Source of the DNA: Wyeomyia smithii
Lineage: Eukaryota; Arthropoda; Insecta; Diptera; Culicidae
Assembly (NCBI RefSeq): GCF_029784165.1
Contig: NC_073695.1
Location: 191,359,357-191,423,356, forward strand
DNA: 64,000 bases
Direction: 5' to 3'
Shown: positions 34,141 through 46,110 of the stretch, in pieces
How the letters are laid out: every line of letters starts with the position of its first letter
Numbering within the stretch: position 1 is the first letter of the stretch
Notes under the pieces: generated by a model
What the model was told of the DNA's origin: nothing
Database searches by the model: none
The model's input: the letters and a program-made list of their open reading frames with translations, nothing else
Program-made: the position numbers and the translations under genes

Positions 34141-34900
34141 ATCATCCAAAACCATTTGTCTGACAAGAAATTTTTGAAGCTAAATAACAAAGGTAAAATT
34201 ACTCGTGAATCTCTGCTGATTAATAGCATAGATATTTTCTTTATTTTAAACCATATGCTGGTTATCTCTACAATCCAAGTATTTTTTCCATTCAACATCG
34301 CACATCATCCTTTCAAGTTTCCATAGCTGAGATGCAATTTTTCATTTTCCGATTCGTGACGGTTCTCCTTTCCCTCTCTCTGTCTCTGAAAAACACTAAA
34401 ACAAATACTGGCCATCGTCATCAAACTTTGACGGGAACTGTTACCTATGCTGCAACCAGCAATCGTGGCAAGCGTTTCGCGTTTTTGGGAGAAGGAAAAA
34501 TGGAATGAATGGTTGATGGGAATGTGCAGGAGTTTTCCTCTTGGAAAAGTGCATAGTGAAGAGCGTTAGGTGAGAAGCGGAAAAGTAGGAGAACACCACT
34601 GCGCGCACACTCAGCTTGTGGAGAGAAAAGGTTGATGGGGCTTGGTGAACAATATTTAAAAATTAAAAAGTGAGATTTTTGAGTATCTTTTTTTAATGAG
34701 ATTGAGGTTCTACTGAATACCAAACAACCGTTTTTGCAACTATCGGAATTATTCAAAGACTTGTTAGTCCGGTATAACAGCTTACTCTATTACTGCTAGC
34801 TACCGAAAATTGCTCCAGGCAGAGAAAAAGAGAGCAAGCGCCGTATTTATGTTTTGTTGTGTATACCTTGCTGCCGCTCCCAGGTTGGCTCAACCGAGTG
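34141..34900. other. non-coding stretch
   Basis: No gene; a short CTCT run near 34370. The frame at 34445-34756 has no domain. Confidence 0.4.
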
Positions 34901-35800
34901 ACGAACCGATGGAGATCGGTGGAGTGTAACTTTCTTTCGGTTTATTACGTATTCACACGTTGCCGAGTGTAGAACTGCGTGGGTTTCTGCATTTCGCCTT
35001 AGTCAAGTCAGTCGGTTTGTGTTGTGTTTGTACCTATGTATGGAATTTAGTGCAGCAAGAAACCATATTGTTGTTATCCAGCACTAGTGCCTATTTAGGA
35101 ACGTCGTCACCTTTGCTATCTGCAAAACGATTCAAGTGTCACGAAGCCGGTTGTGGTCATTTAAAGAGATACAGCCTTCGATCGCTGGTTGAAGAATACA
35201 GAGGAATTCAGGGTGATTGAGGAATCAAACGAAGCACACATTATTGGGGCCAAGAAGTAGCGTGGAGTGAAAATAATGAAATTGTAACCCATTTCTGTGG
35301 TTTTTGGTGTCTTGGCGCATACAGAAGAAAAAGAAGACCGAGAGGACAATCATACTTCAGTGATTTGTTGCGAGTGATAACCTAAAGAAGGCTTATTGTT
35401 GCTTCGAAGGAGACAAGACTTAGTGGAAACCGGTTTTTCCATTTTCTGTTGTGCCTTTCCAGGGTTCTTCGAACGTCATCATCATCAGCAGCAGCAGCAT
35501 CATCATTATTATCGATTAGTTAGCCCATTGGAGATTTCCGTTTCCCCAGCCGAACTGGCTGCTTGCTCCAACAAAACTACATATCGAGCATACGGTTTTT
35601 AAACCCATTTTGAATGGTTCGTATTTCAACAGCACCCTATATTATTTACATCCTCTATCAATCGCAACATTCAATGCTCAGAACATCCACAAGTGGTGTA
35701 GAATGGAGAAAACGCAAATCATTGATTTTTCTTTGGTTTACTGAAGGTTCTGACTCACTCGTGGATTCCTGTGAGCTACTGTACTGGTGCTGCCCCATGT
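34900..35800 (+). other. candidate 5' UTR exon / promoter island
   Basis: GC-richer than its surroundings, with an initiator-like TCAGTC at 35008-35013, CAT/CAG triplet runs at 35480-35512 and a possible donor CAT|GTGAGA near 35798. The frames at 34960-35220 and 35396-35602 have no recognised domain and look like UTR. It could be the far 5' exon of a gene with large introns. Evidence is texture only. Confidence 0.25.
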
Positions 35801-36582
35801 GAGAGAGGGTGTAGGATATTTTCGTGCGTGGGAGCATGCGACTGCGAGAAGATTCGAGCCTTGCAGCTTTGTTGTTGGGCCGACTGTATGATTACGTAAT
35901 TGTTTGTATACCAGCCGCGGCCGATACTGGCCAGTGGTAGACCATTGCCAGCGAAGCATATGAAGCAATTTATAAACTTATGTTCTAACGCGTTGTTTTC
36001 GACTGAATCGTATTTTACTGCATAAAGGCTATTGCATAGACACCGCACGCAGTTGCTACCAATATGTTAGCCGGCAGCTTTCGGCTTCTTGTTCGATTAG
36101 TCATCATCAGAGGCTATTTATGAACCGAGTAAAATATCGATTTTTCAGCAAGATTGTAAAGCAAAGCACACTACTGCTGGGGCGACAGCTTGCGATGGAA
36201 GCCTCTGGCAACCGTAGTGCGACAGTTCAACGTAACTGTGCTGAGAATAGTCAACGTAAAGCGTAACGAATCTGACGTCGACTAACAGGATTGGTAATCT
36301 GAGACATTGTTCGTTGCGCTACATGACTGCGGGCGGATTTTGTACGAAACCAGGCTGTCGGCAATGGGTTTCGCCGGTGAAAATGTAAAACTGGAATCGA
36401 TTCAAGCTACAAAGGCGGTCGGGATATAGTCGAATAGTTGACGTGTTCCAGATTCATTGCGTGTTTATTTCTTTGAAAGAATAATTTATAGAAAATAAAT
36501 TTGTAAAAATGTGCATCTGCAAAAATTTTGTTCTAATTGATAATGTTGTTACCAATTGTTCACCGTATGTTTAATATCCTAC
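35801..36582. other. non-coding stretch
   Basis: Moderate GC and several short frames on both strands without domains; nothing recognised. Confidence 0.35.
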
Positions 36583-36584
36583 TA

Positions 36585-36763
36585 CACTGGGGTCATTTTT
36601 TTACGTGGGTTGTTTTTATGCGTTTTTTTAAACGGGATGTTTTTACAATAACGCGGATTATTTTACTTGACTCGGAAGATTATTTGTACGCTGTATCAAA
36701 TAAGTTTAGTATAAATATATCGAATCTAATCTTTTAAATGCGGTACAACCAACGATCCCAGTG
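36585..36763. mobile_element. 179-bp MITE, copy 1
   Basis: Starts CACTGGGGTC and ends GATCCCAGTG, with TA on both sides. It matches 62222-62402 along its length (shared words TTGTTTTTATGCG, ACAATAACGCGGATTATTTT, TGCGGTACAA). Confidence 0.85.
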
Positions 36764-36837
36764 TATATCGGGGCACATGCCAAACCCAAAACCAAGTTGT
36801 GTCATCAGAACAAAATAACTCAATCGGTAATAGTTGA

Positions 36838-37077
36838 GTAACCACATGATGGATAACAATAATCAACATGTTCTTGGATCGATAAAATGATGGACAATCT
36901 TGTGAAACTTCAGTTATCATGATTACTTCATTGTTTAGTAGTGAAAATTGATGAAAAGTTTCAAAGTCAAGCACGCTTGGCAAAGACTCTTCGAGAAGAC
37001 ATCAAAAGCTTGCTGTGATATCCTCTACGTCAGTGGAAAAAAAATGACAGACACTCCCCGTCCCAATAGGTCAACTA
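36838..37077 (+). repeat. dispersed repeat, copy 2
   Basis: Aligns with 6953-7218 along its length; same orientation. Confidence 0.65.
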
Positions 37078-37989
37078 TTCGGAGTGGTCAGAAAGTTTTC
37101 AAAATTTGGTTCTCTCTAAAATACAATATATCATTATATTCCCTGATATTTTTTAGCATTCAGCACAAATAGTTGCACGCAACTCCGGAATCCCAGTGAA
37201 AAAGTATTCATCCGAATATTAAACCAAACAGTAGCCCGCCATGCTGAAAAAATCCGTTTTAGCGCTTAAAAGTCGGTTAAACACTTTCGCTCATTTCAAG
37301 ATGGCTTGACAAAGTATTTTTTTTAATTCTTTTAGCACCAGTAGTTAGTGGTTTATTTGGTCTACGTAAACTTCACTGGTTAATTTGTGGTTTCGAAATC
37401 CAATTTGTGGTAATTTGTGGTTGAGTAATTTCTGAGAAATTTTCAGAAAACTGAGTCAAACCATCTCTGAAAATGATTTCGCTTCAAATGAATCGGACAA
37501 CGATGATATATACATCAATCGAAAGCTCTTAATTTGTGGTTCACGAAAATGTAGTTTTTGTAGGCATACTTCATATTAAAATAATTAAAAAAAACTATAA
37601 ATTTTTGAACATTGTTTACCTCTTGTTGTTATGTATTTTGGCGCGAGTAATTTTTCGTATGTGTTATGAAATGAATTTTACATCAGATTTAAAGTTTTAG
37701 AAAATATAATGTATCCTACCTAATGGATTTCCGTATGCCAGAAAACGTATTAAAACATTATTTACTTAGCCTGAATGGCTACATTTCAAAACTATTAGAA
37801 GATTTGTCTTGTCTTCTATACCTCTTCAAAGTCAGATTCATATAATTAGTCAGTCCTTAGTGATGGACTTGATTAGACCAATATAAGACCACATCGTTCA
37901 TCTTGGTGTATTCATGATTATTTCAGCTCTTGGCTGTTGTGAAAATAGAATTAATTCTGTTTTTGATGTCTGGAGACCAAAAACTAGGG
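37078..37989. other. non-coding stretch with AATTTGTGGT repeats
   Basis: No gene. The word AATTTGTGGT appears about five times between 37380 and 37545, an unexplained local repetition. Confidence 0.4.
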
Positions 37990-37996
37990 AGTTCTC

Positions 37997-38692
37997 CACT
38001 CAAACTAAGCTAAGCACTGTTTTTGGTACAGTTTCGACGTCATTGTCTTATTTGTAGAGGAAATTTTCGTTTTTCTGCCTCAGTTGCAAAGACCCTTTCA
38101 AATAAAATTTTTTGGCAAAAACAAAATTTAAATTTGGCTGGAACATTCCCCTGAGACGATGCTAAGCAAAAATGTTTGAGTTGGGATTTGCCCGAAGTCA
38201 GTCTTGACATAGGTTTCATCGTCCATCAGAAGACACCCGTCGAACTCCGGTTTGGCTATTTGCTAGCCTGATACGACTTGATTCTTTCCCGGAGTCGAAT
38301 TCTCCTCACGGTGCATCGAATTTTCTGGCCAAATCACGGTCCGACAGATTGGGATTCCTCTTGATGGTTTTCAAAATCTTACCACGCAGTTTCCGGTCGA
38401 CAGTTCTACTCCGATGATTGGCTTGAGGCTTCCGAATCGTCGTCAGTGTTTCCTTATACCGTTTGATAACCCGTATAACGTTATTTCTGGGCAATTTCAG
38501 CTGTTTAGCGAGCCTAGATGCAGACCACAATGGATTTTCTAAAAAAAATGCACATTTTCCCTCCTTTTCTTTCTGCTTCCATGTTGATTGTTTACAAAAT
38601 AGAGCCGTTTTACAGAATATCAAAAAGCTAACAACATTCCCGACACGTGGGCACAAATAATCCGTCCACCAGGAACGGCACAATATTGGCAA
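37997..38692 (-). pseudogene. Tc1/mariner transposase relic (DD37E-like)
   Basis: The minus strand encodes a paired helix-turn-helix DNA-binding region: NPLWSASRLAKQLKLPRNNV and IRVIKRYKETLTTIRKP, then a second helical part (RKLRGKILKTIKRNPNLSDRDLARKF). After a stop and a loss of roughly 30 codons it resumes with FDGCLLMDDETYVKTDFGQIP, the first catalytic Asp region (MDDETYVK), and then with KTKISSTNKTMTSKLYQKQCL. The wording fits mosquito DD37E-type transposases. The residues before NPLWS are not typical of the family. Stops and the deletion make it inactive. No terminal repeats were found next to it. Confidence 0.8.
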
Positions 38693-39354
38693 AAGTTTGT
38701 TCCAATTCTAAATTAAGCAAGCTTAATGAAAATTACCCCACCGAAGGCTAGTTCTTCTTGTTTTACGTCATCAGATGATTCAACTGATGGCGGAAAAAGG
38801 GGTCTTAGACTCGTCAGCCCAATCTGAAAGAAGAACTTCCAACAAAACACAAACAAATACTGAATGATTATTGAATAAACAATATAATAATGAATAACGG
38901 GGAATGGATAGAAATTAAACCATACTTTGATAATGCTTATATAATATTAGAAAGCGAGTGAGAAATTTGAGGACAAGGTGATCCCACAAGAAGAGGAGAC
39001 TCAATAAGCACACAAACAGTTTAAAAATAAATGAATTCACGGGAGTTCACGATCCTCTAATAACAAATTCTTTCCCATGAGACACTGTGAAATAATAATC
39101 TAGGCAGAAATATATGCTGCTATGGAATACGATTACTATGTTTGAATAGTAATCGCTCCAATATTCATCTCAATTGCTAGGTGCACCTGTATTCATCTTA
39201 TTTTCTCATTTGTCCAATTTACCGTCAAATTTCTACAAATTTTGAAAGTAAATCTATTTGTTTCTCGATTTTGTCAAGTGGTTGGGAGTTTTACGTTTTA
39301 ATATGGTAAAATTTACGATAAATTGATCAAAAAGGCGTGATGAGATCAATATAG
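38693..39354. other. non-coding stretch
   Basis: No gene or clear repeat boundary. Confidence 0.4.
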
Positions 39355-39490
39355 GTACTGAGATGAAGGATCGAGGAAGGATGCTGGTCTAACAAGCTCG
39401 TCATCGTATGATCGAACCCTGGTTCAAGATAGAACTGTAACACTAGCTTGTCACCCACGCTAACTTGTGACTCACGAAGTACACGGTCTG
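39355..39490 (+). repeat. degenerate tRNA-derived SINE fragment
   Basis: GGATGCTGGTCTAACAAGCTCGTCATCGTATGATCGAACCCTGG parallels the head of the SINE at 4196 in separate blocks, with a poorer B box (GATCGAACCCT). The body is decayed. Confidence 0.45.
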
Positions 39491-39619
39491 ACAGTTGAAC
39501 TGCTACATTATTTTAACACTCATTATCATTATCATTATCCTCGTCGCTTTAATTACATTGTGTCTTTCAGCGGATGCATGTTTTACTTGTGTGATCAAAT
39601 GTTATCCGAAAAAATGAAT

Positions 39620-40145
39620 CTCGGTTGCCTTATTCCGAGGTGAAAAAGTCAAAAAATACTTGGACACAGGAAGTACCGAAAAACGACATGGAAGAGAATC
39701 GCGAATTTCTCGATGTAGGGCCACTAAATTGTTGGTGAATGTCAACGTTTCTAATCGAAGTCTCCGTAGAATCCTGAAAGATAAACTTCAGATCAAGCTC
39801 TACAAGATCCAGATGGTTCAAGAACGGGTAAAAAGAGCAAAGTCGCTAGATTGAAAAATATCTTGCTTACCATCGAGAATTTCCTAACCGTACAACAGTT
39901 CGTAAATAAGCAGATCGAGCGAGTTTGGTTACCAGAGAGATCACGAACTTATGCTAACGTGCTGACGGCTACCGCTTTAGGCCGGAATCACCCGTGATGA
40001 CCGGATTCCGCTGGTTTTTGTCCCTGAAGGAGTGAAGATAAAACAAAATACATATCGGGAACTAGTTTTACAGAACGTCGTCGAACCTTGGGCACATCGT
40101 CATTTCGGTACCAGTTGCTTCCAGCACGATTCAAAGAGTGAAACG
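39620..40145 (+). pseudogene. second Tc1/mariner transposase relic
   Basis: From 39660 the frame reads GSTEKRHGR, then LLVNVNVSNRSLRRILKDKLQIKLYKIQMVQE, the second DNA-binding helix set and linker of a Tc1/mariner transposase. After stops, a downstream frame (about 39988-40140) reads GITRDDRIPLVFVPEGVKI, then YRELVLQNVVEPWAHRHFG and FQHDS, which corresponds to the region leading to the second catalytic Asp (F-Q-x-D). The intervening first-Asp segment is missing or unreadable. Its wording differs from the 38-kb relic (closer to maT-like elements), so these are two families. Confidence 0.75.
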
Positions 40146-40417
40146 GTCAAGGTTTATTTGTTGTCTGGATTATGTTAGAAGCCGAAGTCAGGTCTGGAAA
40201 CATGAAGGTGCGGAGGTCTCGATGTGACATCTGGCGGCAGCCTGATGTGAAATACCACAGGAGTACCTCGGGCCTCGTGCGATGATCTGCGTCGATCATC
40301 TGCGGCGGGTGAATGAACTCAGGGGCGAACAGGTTGAACTTGACGAGTAAATTTTCGAAAAGTTTTATGTTTTCAAGTGAAATTGAACTTCGATTGCCGG
40401 ACTCTGCATTTGTATAA

Positions 40418-40470
40418 TACACAAAAGGTGAAGTTCCGATAGCAAAATATAGCAACAAACGATTTGATTT
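40418..40470 (+). repeat. 3' end of a tRNA-derived SINE
   Basis: TGTATAATACACAAAAGGTG continues AAGTTCCGATAG, parallel to the 3' body of the SINE at 4345-4412. Confidence 0.5.
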
Positions 40471-41990
40471 GCTTTTGTTTCGTGCTTCTTAGGTTCAACA
40501 AAAAAGACCTAAGGTGAACACCAGCGCTCTGTCCAATACCGAGACTTAAAACAACTTAGAACGTGCATCATCGATAATAGACTTGTAGAATCTGTCGGCA
40601 TGTGGAATTTCATACGTAAACTTAATACGTGGGGTGGTTTCTATCTGATGTAATTGAGCGAAATAACGTGTGTATTTTCGAAATATTGGAAACAATGTTT
40701 ATGGGATGATCTGACATGTTCAAGTTTAGATCTTGGTGTTATATATGTTTTAATGATAGATAGCTTTTACGATATCTCGAATATTTTTAAATTTGACGAG
40801 ATCACTAGCTTTTTATATCATATTTATTTGATTTTATCTATTAATTCTCTTCTCTTGGCTATTGAAGCATTGCCTAGAGTGAGGTAAAGGAAACCTTGTG
40901 TTGCACCGTTGCAGACTCCGCGTTCGCCACATTGCATAAACTGACGTCATTAGAAGGAAGGTACTCAAGCAGATGCTCACCCCTATTGGTCGTATCCATA
41001 GTTTTTTTCGTATTTTTTCAATTATATATTCTATATGATAAAGGAAATCAGAGTTTTTCTGGTTTTGTTCAGTTCTACAGTTTATATTATGACTTGGTAA
41101 TAAACACATCTATGAACAATGTTTGTATTTAATTAGTACAATAATTAAATATCGTAAATATTTTTCGAACTAAATGGTAATGATTTACTTTTTGAAAAAC
41201 TAAATCACATTCTCGTACAAAAGTTTTGACGCTTTATATTTGGAATAAATAAAATTCACTAAACCTTGTCAGAAAAAGAACAAACCAAAATATTTTGAAA
41301 TGCTGCATAGGAATGTAATAAATACATTACGCAAGAATGAAATTTGCATTTCATTTAAAACAAACATTCATATTAACGCAGCTTTCAGACGAACAAAAGA
41401 ATGGAAGTCATGCATTCAATACAATTTCCTTTTGACGCATCCAGGCTTCTGCGGATTTGGCTTAGCCAAAGAAACTCGTTGCAAATTAAATCTCCGCAAA
41501 CCTTCGGCCACGCGAACGTGGATACCTATAAAGTCATTATCTAAATTGCACTTACTTTTTTTTCTCTTTTGCCTCATAACGCGCATAGCGGGTTTACATA
41601 TTTTTATTACACTCATCATTTCTCTTTGTTGGTAAACATCTGACGATCTGACGCGCGCAGCCAAGTTTACAATTATTTTCGTTCATCATGCCACAGTGTA
41701 CAGCGCTGGTTAGGGATCATCCCTAGATGTGATCACATTTTACGAAACGAACCATTTCCTAGACAAAGAAATGGACCTAGCAGTTCAGCCACTTCCAACG
41801 CATTTAAAGCTGTAAGCATGCAGAGCTCTTGAATGGAATAATGAAATGGATAACCCTTTGAACATGAAACGGAATCTGACTTCCCTCACGAAACAGTTAC
41901 GTTCTCCTCGTTGAAGCTAGATGTGGTGGTAATCCGCGAAAAATTGCAAAGTAACAATTCTACACAAACCAGTTGCTGTCCGCACCTGTC
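40471..41990. other. non-coding stretch
   Basis: Frames at 41300-41635 (plus) and 41416-41664 (minus) overlap each other and show no domain. Nothing recognised. Confidence 0.4.
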
Positions 41991-42771
41991 TCAGGCCATC
42001 CGCTTGGTTTGAAGCCGTTTGTGTGGCGAATCTCTCTTTCTCGTCGCAACCAAAGTCAAGTTCATCAAGGTAGTAAAATTTTTCGCGCAGATTAGATTCA
42101 CTTTAGGGGAAGCTTGTCTGTGGCAATCGCTGATTGATTTTACGGCTTGACCTCGATTCACACTAGCATTCATCAATCTCAGGCGGCAGAAGTTGATCAG
42201 CTTCAATACTGTTGGGATCATTGTTTGCTGTTGTTTTTTTAAATTATTTTATTCAGTTGTTTCTCGTTCACATGATTTTAAAAGGGTCTTGTCTGTTAGT
42301 AGTCTAGATCTTGTTGGTCAATATTTATGAATAAAGTTAGGTTCGCCACAGCCCTTGCAATTGCAATTTCGTTATGTTCTGTTAAATAGCTTTCGTAATA
42401 AGGCGTGTCTGCTGGTACGGTCGGCATCTTCTTTGTGCCGTTGACTTCGTTTGAAGTTGTTCGGTGTCCCCAACCGATGATCTGCCAGATTCGCATGCCG
42501 CGAGAAAGCTGAATACCGTTAGAGACCGGATAGACTGCTACGGGCCTTGATCTAAATTTTCAACAATGGCAACGGTGCTCGTTGTCGACTGGTGGCAGTG
42601 CGGGTAAGGATTGCCGGTGCCACAGTCAAGGATACGCTTCCGATTGCTTGGCTTTGTTTGTTTACTAGCTGATGGTACCAGGAGTTCGTCGAAAAGCACC
42701 GCTTGGAAGTGTTTTTCACACTGGGCTTTGGTTTTATGTTTTTTAGTCACGGTATCCAAAGTGACTAGCAT
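41991..42771 (-). other. unrecognised broken coding-like segment
   Basis: Three consecutive minus-strand frames (42771-42538, 42496-42296, 42221-41991) have more balanced composition than the surroundings. The middle one contains IWQIIGWGHRTTSNEV, which weakly recalls the GWG region of S1 serine proteases, but no catalytic triad or Cys pattern is seen. It could be a decayed exon or a transposon fragment. I do not assign a function. Confidence 0.2.
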
Positions 42772-42799
42772 GTCAAAGTGACTATAGACGGCACGGAAT

Positions 42800-44690
42800 A
42801 AACGTTATTAAAATTTTGATTTAAAAGATTTATTATTATTATTCTCTTCTTACGATCGTCTGTATTTTCTATTTCTAGGTAAGTTTTCAACCTAATATCC
42901 ATGTTCGAAACTAAGTGAGTACAAAACTATTTCAATGCGAAATGTAATAGCGTTTTTTAGTTATAATACGAGAAACAGAGCTCAGTTGTAAAACTATACC
43001 CAGGAGACGCATCAAATTATAGCTTGTACTCAGCGTATCAAGTTTCATATTATGCAAATTATTAACAACCAGCAATGTTTAACCAAATCACATGATTCCT
43101 TTAATTGCATGATTAATAGTTAACTACAAAAGGCACACGAACGGTGCTACCGAAGCTCGTTGTAGACGACTAGACAAAATAAAGGGAGAAAGCAAATGCC
43201 ATCAGACGGAGATCGCGACCCCGAATGAATTAATGAGCATAGAATGCAGCGAAAAAAAAACAAACAAACGAAAAGTCAGGTTACCTGAAGCAGCAAGTGC
43301 GCTCTCCTAACGGTTTTATTTGCTATAGCTCCGTTCAAAGGAAGATACCGTACATGTGCATACATTTTCCTCTACACGATGTGTGTTGTTTAATGTTTCC
43401 ATGGCATCTGGAATGAATGTGTCCGTGATAACAGCTCGATGGCAGCGGTAGCTTCTGCGGAGGCACAGACTGCGTTATCTAACAAGGCAGATGTAATGCA
43501 GCTTATTCCGTCACTGAAAAAAATGGACTAAGTTGATTTATGTTCAAACATGCTGTACCGCGAGCCCTTGTTCAGGCATGCAGAGCGAGATGTGTTGCAG
43601 AGTCACCTGCGGTATTCCAGATGGCGAAATTTGCTTGCCAATAGATAGCTATGGTACGTACTCTCAGGTACGTACCAGTCGGTGGAATGAACTCAGCTAT
43701 TCTAATTATGCTTAATCCACGTCTGGAATGCGCGAGCGATAGGATTGGCGCGCATGCTCTAATAAAGTAGCGCAAACTGAGCCACGTAGAATACAAAAAG
43801 AAATATAAAAGATAATCACAGCGGCATTTCACGAAGAGAGCAGATCGCTACCTTTGATAGGCAAGCAAAAGGTGACATACTTTCCCGAGCAGGGTGATTC
43901 GAATGAAGCATTTGCAAAATTAATAGCCGCGTGTTCGCTGCGGGAAACCAGACCACATCATTAATCTAATCGGGCGTGTGAATGAAGAGGGTAAAGTTCA
44001 GGTAAACTGAAGTTTTCTTAATATGTAGTACTCCCATAGCGGTAGACGAATAATGCATAACAAGTGAATCGTCCGCCGTCACTTCCAAGCGAAGAGGTGA
44101 GGTGACCGTGAGAACAAACCTTTCCTACATCGACGTTACTGGCGGCATTTTCTGTAACCAGGATTAAAAGGCACCACAGTGAATCACTTATTCATGGTCA
44201 CAAACGGTAGATAAAAGTAAACCACAATAAAGCGACTAACAAACCCCATGAAAACTGAGCAAATTACCGGGCCCCAGTGGTGGAGTGATTCATTGTCGGA
44301 GTCTTGGCGTTACCCTGAAGCGAATTCAACACAATATGGAACACGCAACTGACCGGTTGCCAGTCAGTACAGCCCAAGACTAACCGGGCTCTGCATGGTT
44401 AATTGCGGTGTAATGTTGCGCGTACATGGCCTTTGAATACGGTAAAACGCCTGCCAAAAAGTAACGAGAGAGAAAACTTGCCATTTTTTGGCTGATGTCT
44501 TGTGAATTAGAACTGTAAACGGTTTCTAACATTTTAACAAACAAATACCGTACACAATGAAGAAACATATTCTTAGATGTACTACTTCAGCCTTGAGATC
44601 GTTCTTTCATATGGATTAGACTTATATTTACTTGAAATAAATTATGTACTCATGCATGTTGATAAGTTTTACAGACGCAAATAATTTTCT
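42800..44690. other. non-coding stretch
   Basis: Mixed composition, no gene recognised. The 60-codon frame at 43533-43715 is Cys-rich but has no signal peptide or known fold. Confidence 0.35.
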
Positions 44691-44770
44691 TTCGAGACCG
44701 GGAAAAAACCTGAAATTGTTTGGAACCGGGAAAAACCGGGAATTTTACTGAATACTGCATCGATTGAGTA

Positions 44771-45222
44771 CCGTAAGTCAGGGTGAGATTGTGCCAGTGG
44801 GGTTGAGATTGTGCCATACAAACCCATTGTTTGTCAGCCATGTCATGGCGATCACAAGACCAAAATTTCTTGAATAAGTTTCATCGAATAATCAACCAAG
44901 TAAAACTAGTCTTCTGACCCGCAAAAGATGGCTGACAAATCACGGGCTTGATGGCACAATCTAGGGGCGACTCGTGGCTTTTGAACCTACCTGTTCAACT
45001 ACAGATTTTGAAAATCGCAGTTTGAGGAAGTAATCACAATCATGTCCGCGTAATCACGCAAGTCATTCTATTTGTTACTATTTGAAAGTGAAACTAAAAA
45101 CCAATAAAATATTAATATAAATTTGCGATTGAATTATATTTTTTGCATGGAGTTCCCGTGTGCAATGACAGGTTGCACCTATGGACGAGTCGCCCCTGGC
45201 ACAATCTCACTCCAGCTGACGG
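44771..45222. mobile_element. TA-flanked DNA element, 452 bp
   Basis: The left end CCGTAAGTCAGGGTGAGATT (continuing GTGCCA) and the right end (TGGCACAATCTCACTCCAGC, continuing TGACGG) are imperfect complements of about 26 bp. TA flanks both (44769-44770, 45223-45224). The word GGCACAATCT recurs inside. No transposase. Confidence 0.75.
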
Positions 45223-45251
45223 TATATTCAACTCATTTCTTATAGTGCATA

Positions 45252-45973
45252 TGGTCGGCGTGCGACCAGACCGAGCCAAGCGCCAAACACATTGTTCTGA
45301 GTAATTAGCATTTGAAGTTTGACCACCCATAAATCAATCGTGTTTGAACTTATCATTAATTCAATGCTAACACGTATAATGAATGTTCTGTTATCATAAA
45401 TACCCGAAAAATAGCAATATGTAATTGAATATTTGGTTTTTATTTTTGACACCTATGCACTCAGTTCACTCTGGTCGAACAAAAATTTAAAAAAATAGTC
45501 TCCAGTTCGGCCTGGTCAAACGTATTTACTACAACATATCAACTTGACTATTAAACAAGCTAATTTTTCTCACTAGTAAAAAGTAATATATGGATATCAA
45601 CGCTGCTTTATCTCTCAGTCCAATCTGTATCAAAAATTCTTCAGCAATCAAAAATTATACAGGCAACCATGGGTTCCATGGGTTGGACATGGGATCTCGT
45701 CCTGTCGATGGGCAATATGTAGCCCGAAACCAAAACTTCTTCCAGGAGCTCACAGTAGTTGCTGGAATTCATTTCGGTGGTGATCCAGCAGATAGAAAGC
45801 TTTTCGTCATTAAGGAATCTTCCCCATACCATAACCATATTCCTCCACAAAAATTTCGCTTTGATCGAGTGACAATAAATACCGCCGAATTATGCCAGTA
45901 TTGACTGTACTGGTGCTAATAACTCAATTTTGAAGAAAATGGCGCTTGGCTCGGTCTAGTCGCACGCCGACCA
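45252..45973. mobile_element. Tc1/mariner-type element, internally deleted, 722 bp
   Basis: Terminal repeats of about 35 bp (left TGGTCGGCGTGCGACCAGAC, continuing CGAGCCAAGCGCCA; right its near complement) with TA on both sides. It contains a transposase fragment on the minus strand. It begins only 28 bp after the previous element. Confidence 0.85.
45641..45850 (-). pseudogene. Tc1-like transposase fragment
   Basis: The frame reads WRNMVMVWGRFLNDEKLSI, then NSSNYCELLEEVL, the conserved V-M-V-W-G and M-N-S-x-x-Y blocks between the first and second catalytic Asp of Tc1-type transposases. The catalytic Asp segments are not in this frame. It sits inside the TA-flanked element 45252-45973. Confidence 0.75.
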
Positions 45974-46110
45974 TATATCAGTTTTTGTTTTTATTCATCT
46001 TCCTCTTGGATGCTAACTTGACCATGGTGTGCTCCCTGGAAGTAGCAGTCAAACGGCTCTAATTTTGCCTTGAGCAAATGGTTCACAATGATAATCTCAC
46101 GGGAACTGTA

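Noticed and set aside
43533..43715. Cys-rich 60-codon frame that could be a small secreted peptide
   Set aside because: No signal peptide and no recognisable cysteine framework.
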